64,000 bases of DNA from Sphingomonas sp. Leaf34 (GTDB taxonomy: Bacteria; Pseudomonadota; Alphaproteobacteria; Sphingomonadales; Sphingomonadaceae): NCBI RefSeq assembly GCF_001421805.1, contig NZ_LMLC01000002.1:310001-374000 (forward strand), in the 5' to 3' direction. A model generated the notes under the pieces. The model was given only the letters and a program-made list of their open reading frames with translations. It had not been told where the DNA came from and did no database searches. The position numbers and the translations under genes are program-made. Shown piece by piece: positions 62,114 to 64,000 of this stretch. Numbering within the stretch: position 1 is the first letter of the stretch; every line of letters starts with the position of its first letter.

Positions 62114-63021
62114 GCCGCGTCGATCTCGCGATAGGCGGCGATCAGGCGATCCTCACCCGCGCGGCCAGCGATCGAATTGCCGTGTTCCATCCCGATCACG
62201 CCGGTATAGCGTTTCGCCTTCAGCCACTTCACGATCGAGGCGAAGTTGATCTCGCCGGTCGACGGTTCGTTGCGGCCTGGATTGTCGCCGAACTGGATAT
62301 AGCCGATCTCGTTCCAGCAGGTGTCGAGCGTCGGGATCAGGTTCCCCGACTGGATCTGCTCGTGATACAGGTCGGCGAGGACCTTGACCGCGGGGCTGTT
62401 GGCGCCGCGCGCGACCGCGTAGCCCTGCGACACCGTCTGCATATAGACGCCGGGATGGTTGGTCCGCGTGTTGAGCGGCTCCATCACCATCGCCGCGCCT
62501 GACGGCGCAACGATATCGCCCGCGCGCCGCATCACGTCGATCACGCGCGCGGTCTGGATATCGACCGGCACCTTTGGATCCATGAAGCCGGTGACGACGG
62601 TCATCCGCCTAGCGTTCAACCGCTTGGCAACGTCAAGCGAAGCGCGGATGTCGGCAAGAAATGCCTCGCGCTCGGCGCCGTCGGTCGCGCCGAGCAACGG
62701 TCGCGACTTCGACCATTTGGGCATGCTGGCGACGAACACGCCCATCGTCATGCCGCGCTGCGCGAGCGCCTTTGCCATCTCCTCCTGCTCGGCCACCGAT
62801 CGCGTCGCCGCCTCGTTGTCCTCCCAGGCGGTGAAGCCCTGATCGGCGGCATAGGCGATCTGCTCGATCCGTCTCCCGCGACTGGCGAAACTGCCCTCGT
62901 GCGGCGCATAGGCGAGCGAGAAGCGTGCCGCATTGCTGCTGCGGCGTTGCCCCGCGGCCATCCCAGGCACCAGCGACGCCGCGGCGGCCGCGCCAAGTAG
63001 CGTTCTGCGCGAGAGCGTCAT
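62110..63021 (-). CDS. Hydroxypyruvate isomerase-like TIM-barrel protein, Tat-exported
   Basis: A 303-aa protein with Tat signal MTLSRRTLLGAAAAASLVPG. Sugar isomerase fold: FSLAYAPHEGSFASRGRRIE, AADQGFTAWEDNEAATRSVA, MVMEPLNTRTNHPGVYMQTV (Glu ligand), VKVLADLYHEQIQSGNLIPT (Asp/His), YIQFGDNPGRNEPSTGEINF and YTGVIGMEHGNSIAG. Relatives are labelled TIM barrel or Hyi-like. Second such protein of the operon, with different sequence from the one at 59860-60693. Coupled to the DUF1080 gene by ATGA. Confidence 0.89.
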   Translation of the reverse strand: MTLSRRTLLGAAAAASLVPGMAAGQRRSSNAARFSLAYAPHEGSFASRGRRIEQIAYAADQGFTAWEDNEAATRSVAEQEEMAKALAQRGMTMGVFVASMPKWSKSRPLLGATDGAEREAFLADIRASLDVAKRLNARRMTVVTGFMDPKVPVDIQTARVIDVMRRAGDIVAPSGAAMVMEPLNTRTNHPGVYMQTVSQGYAVARGANSPAVKVLADLYHEQIQSGNLIPTLDTCWNEIGYIQFGDNPGRNEPSTGEINFASIVKWLKAKRYTGVIGMEHGNSIAGRAGEDRLIAAYREIDAA

Positions 63022-63034
63022 GCGGTGCGCCCCA

Positions 63035-63421
63035 TCATTTCGACCCCTCGGACTTGAGATACGCGATGATCGCCGCGCGCTTGGCCGGATCGGGTGTCGC
63101 GATCGGCATGCGCGTGCCGGGCACCTTCTTCTGCGGAGCCGCGAGATACTCGTTCAGCGTCTGCTCGTCCCAACGCAGCTTCGAGGCCTTCATCGCGGCC
63201 GAATAGTTGAAGCCGGGCATCGCCGCAGCAGCACGACCGACCACGCGGTAAAGATTGGGGCCGATGCCGTTGCGGCCGCCCTTCACGACGGTGTGACAGG
63301 CGCGGCACGCGGCGAACGCCGGTGGTGAGGCCGGGGTCGACTGTGCGGTGGTCGGCGCGGAGGCCGTGACCGCCGCAACCGCCGCGATACTTCCCGCAAC
63401 CATAGCCATGAGCAGCTTCAT
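63035..63421 (-). CDS. Class I c-type cytochrome
   Basis: A 128-aa exported cytochrome c. Signal peptide MKLLMAMVAGSIAAVAAVTA; heme motif CRACH at residues 39-43 and Met105 in PGTRMPIATPDPAKRAAIIA as axial ligand. Typical class I small cytochrome like those that take electrons from GMC sugar dehydrogenases. Its start overlaps the Gfo/Idh/MocA stop by 4 bp (ATGA). Confidence 0.94.
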   Translation of the reverse strand: MKLLMAMVAGSIAAVAAVTASAPTTAQSTPASPPAFAACRACHTVVKGGRNGIGPNLYRVVGRAAAAMPGFNYSAAMKASKLRWDEQTLNEYLAAPQKKVPGTRMPIATPDPAKRAAIIAYLKSEGSK

Positions 63422-64000
63422 TCATTCTCTCCCGACGTCACTAAAGTCCATTTCTGGTCCGATCCTGCGTTGGCGATCACCGCCTCGATGAAGCGCATCG
63501 TGCGCAGGCCATCGATCACGCCCGGACACCAGCAATTGCCAGCGTCACCGCGAATCGCCGAGGCGAAGGCGCGGTACAAGTTGGCGAATGCCTCAATATA
63601 GCCCTCGGGATGTCCCGCGGGTGTACGCATCAACGCGGCCACGCCGTCGTGCAGTCCGGGGCCACCGGTCCGAACGATCTCGGCGGGACGATCGAGCCAG
63701 CGTAACGTCAGCGTATTGGGCTCCATCTGCGCCCAGTCGAGCCCGCCGCGCTCGCCGTGGATGCGCAATCGCAGCCCGTTCTCCTCGCCCGCCGCGACCT
63801 GGCTCGCCTTGAGCACGCCGCGCGCGCCGCCCTCGAACCGTAGCAACGCGCTGACGTCGTCGTCGAGCCGTCGACCCTCGACATGTGTCGTCAGATCGGC
63901 GGATACCGATTGCACGGCCAGCCCCGAGACATGCTCGGCGAGCTGGAACGCGTGTGTGCCGATGTCGCCAAGACACCCGCCAAGCCCGGCGCGCGCGGGA
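63418..64000 (-). CDS. Gfo/Idh/MocA family oxidoreductase (5' part beyond window)
   Basis: The C-terminal 193 residues of an NAD(P)-dependent sugar oxidoreductase; the N-terminal Rossmann domain lies outside the window. The visible part starts ARAGLGGCLGDIGTHAFQLA, which carries the substrate-binding DIGTHAF motif with the catalytic Asp and His of the family, then DDDVSALLRFEGGARGVLKA, RIHGERGGLDWAQMEPNTL and the helical end GLRTMRFIEAVIANAG. In 3-keto-sugar clusters such enzymes interconvert keto and hydroxyl forms in the cytoplasm. Coupled to the cytochrome gene. Confidence 0.9.
   Translation of the reverse strand, partial: PARAGLGGCLGDIGTHAFQLAEHVSGLAVQSVSADLTTHVEGRRLDDDVSALLRFEGGARGVLKASQVAAGEENGLRLRIHGERGGLDWAQMEPNTLTLRWLDRPAEIVRTGGPGLHDGVAALMRTPAGHPEGYIEAFANLYRAFASAIRGDAGNCWCPGVIDGLRTMRFIEAVIANAGSDQKWTLVTSGENE

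Noticed and set aside
1-64000. CRISPR arrays, insertion sequences, prophage or defence islands
   Set aside because: No spaced direct repeats, transposases, integrases or recognisable defence genes were found on either strand.

Overview
The window reads as chromosomal DNA of a Sphingomonas-like alphaproteobacterium. The DNA is very GC-rich, translational coupling by ATGA/GTGA overlaps is common, Tat signals are frequent, and the gene families (ast genes, mqo, CsbD/PAS-LuxR stress genes, purC-purS-purQ, GMC/subunit-3 sugar oxidation genes) are those typical of sphingomonads. No phage, transposase, integron or CRISPR array is visible.

Layout. 1-8338: photolyase (cut by the window edge), a histone-deacetylase-like enzyme, RppH, a DUF481 outer-membrane protein, an arginine degradation operon (M20 hydrolase-astA-astB), a small membrane protein and a Crp-type regulator. 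8635-16699: a small interrupted gene, then a late-step cobalamin cluster on both strands (cobU; cobD-cbiB-cobQ; cobO; cobS-cobC-cobT-DUF1636) with a cobalamin riboswitch in front of the DUF1636 operon. 16760-22777: a COG2509-type FAD protein, a cyclophilin, and an operon of two flavoprotein oxidoreductases with a DUF4126 membrane protein. 23094-32135: a tightly packed five-gene operon for amino-acid and peptide breakdown (serine deaminase, oligopeptidase, cysteine-synthase-fold enzyme, 5-oxoprolinase, DUF2891). 32380-35065: purC-purS-purQ, a paired palindromic repeat, a queuosine-precursor transporter and tRNA-Arg(TCT). 35194-38708: a general-stress group (small protein, CsbD proteins, PAS-LuxR regulator, membrane protein) ended by a strong terminator.

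38940-48542: malate:quinone oxidoreductase, an SGNH hydrolase next to a GH29 alpha-L-fucosidase, a large hybrid histidine kinase with a ribbon-helix-helix-like N-terminus, and an ABC1/UbiB kinase. 48740-50875: a badly decayed lysA pseudogene behind three small genes that still look intact. 51034-57858: a citrate-type uptake module (CitMHS carrier, OprP-like porin, solute-binding protein, alpha/beta hydrolase) divergent from a TctDE-like two-component system. 58129-64000: an operon for periplasmic sugar oxidation (GMC dehydrogenase, subunit-3-like protein, cytochrome c, DUF1080 protein, two sugar-isomerase-fold proteins, Gfo/Idh/MocA oxidoreductase), running off the window end.

Most interesting for follow-up: the 58-64 kb sugar oxidation operon, which fits the 3-keto-glycoside cleavage route; the RHH-kinase fusion; a short ORF overlapping the first gene of the B12-riboswitch operon; an in-frame amber codon in an otherwise coherent small gene at 8.6-8.9 kb; an M20 hydrolase that may stand in for AstE; and the SBP/two-component/citrate module. 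All calls rest on reading the sequence; no database search was run.
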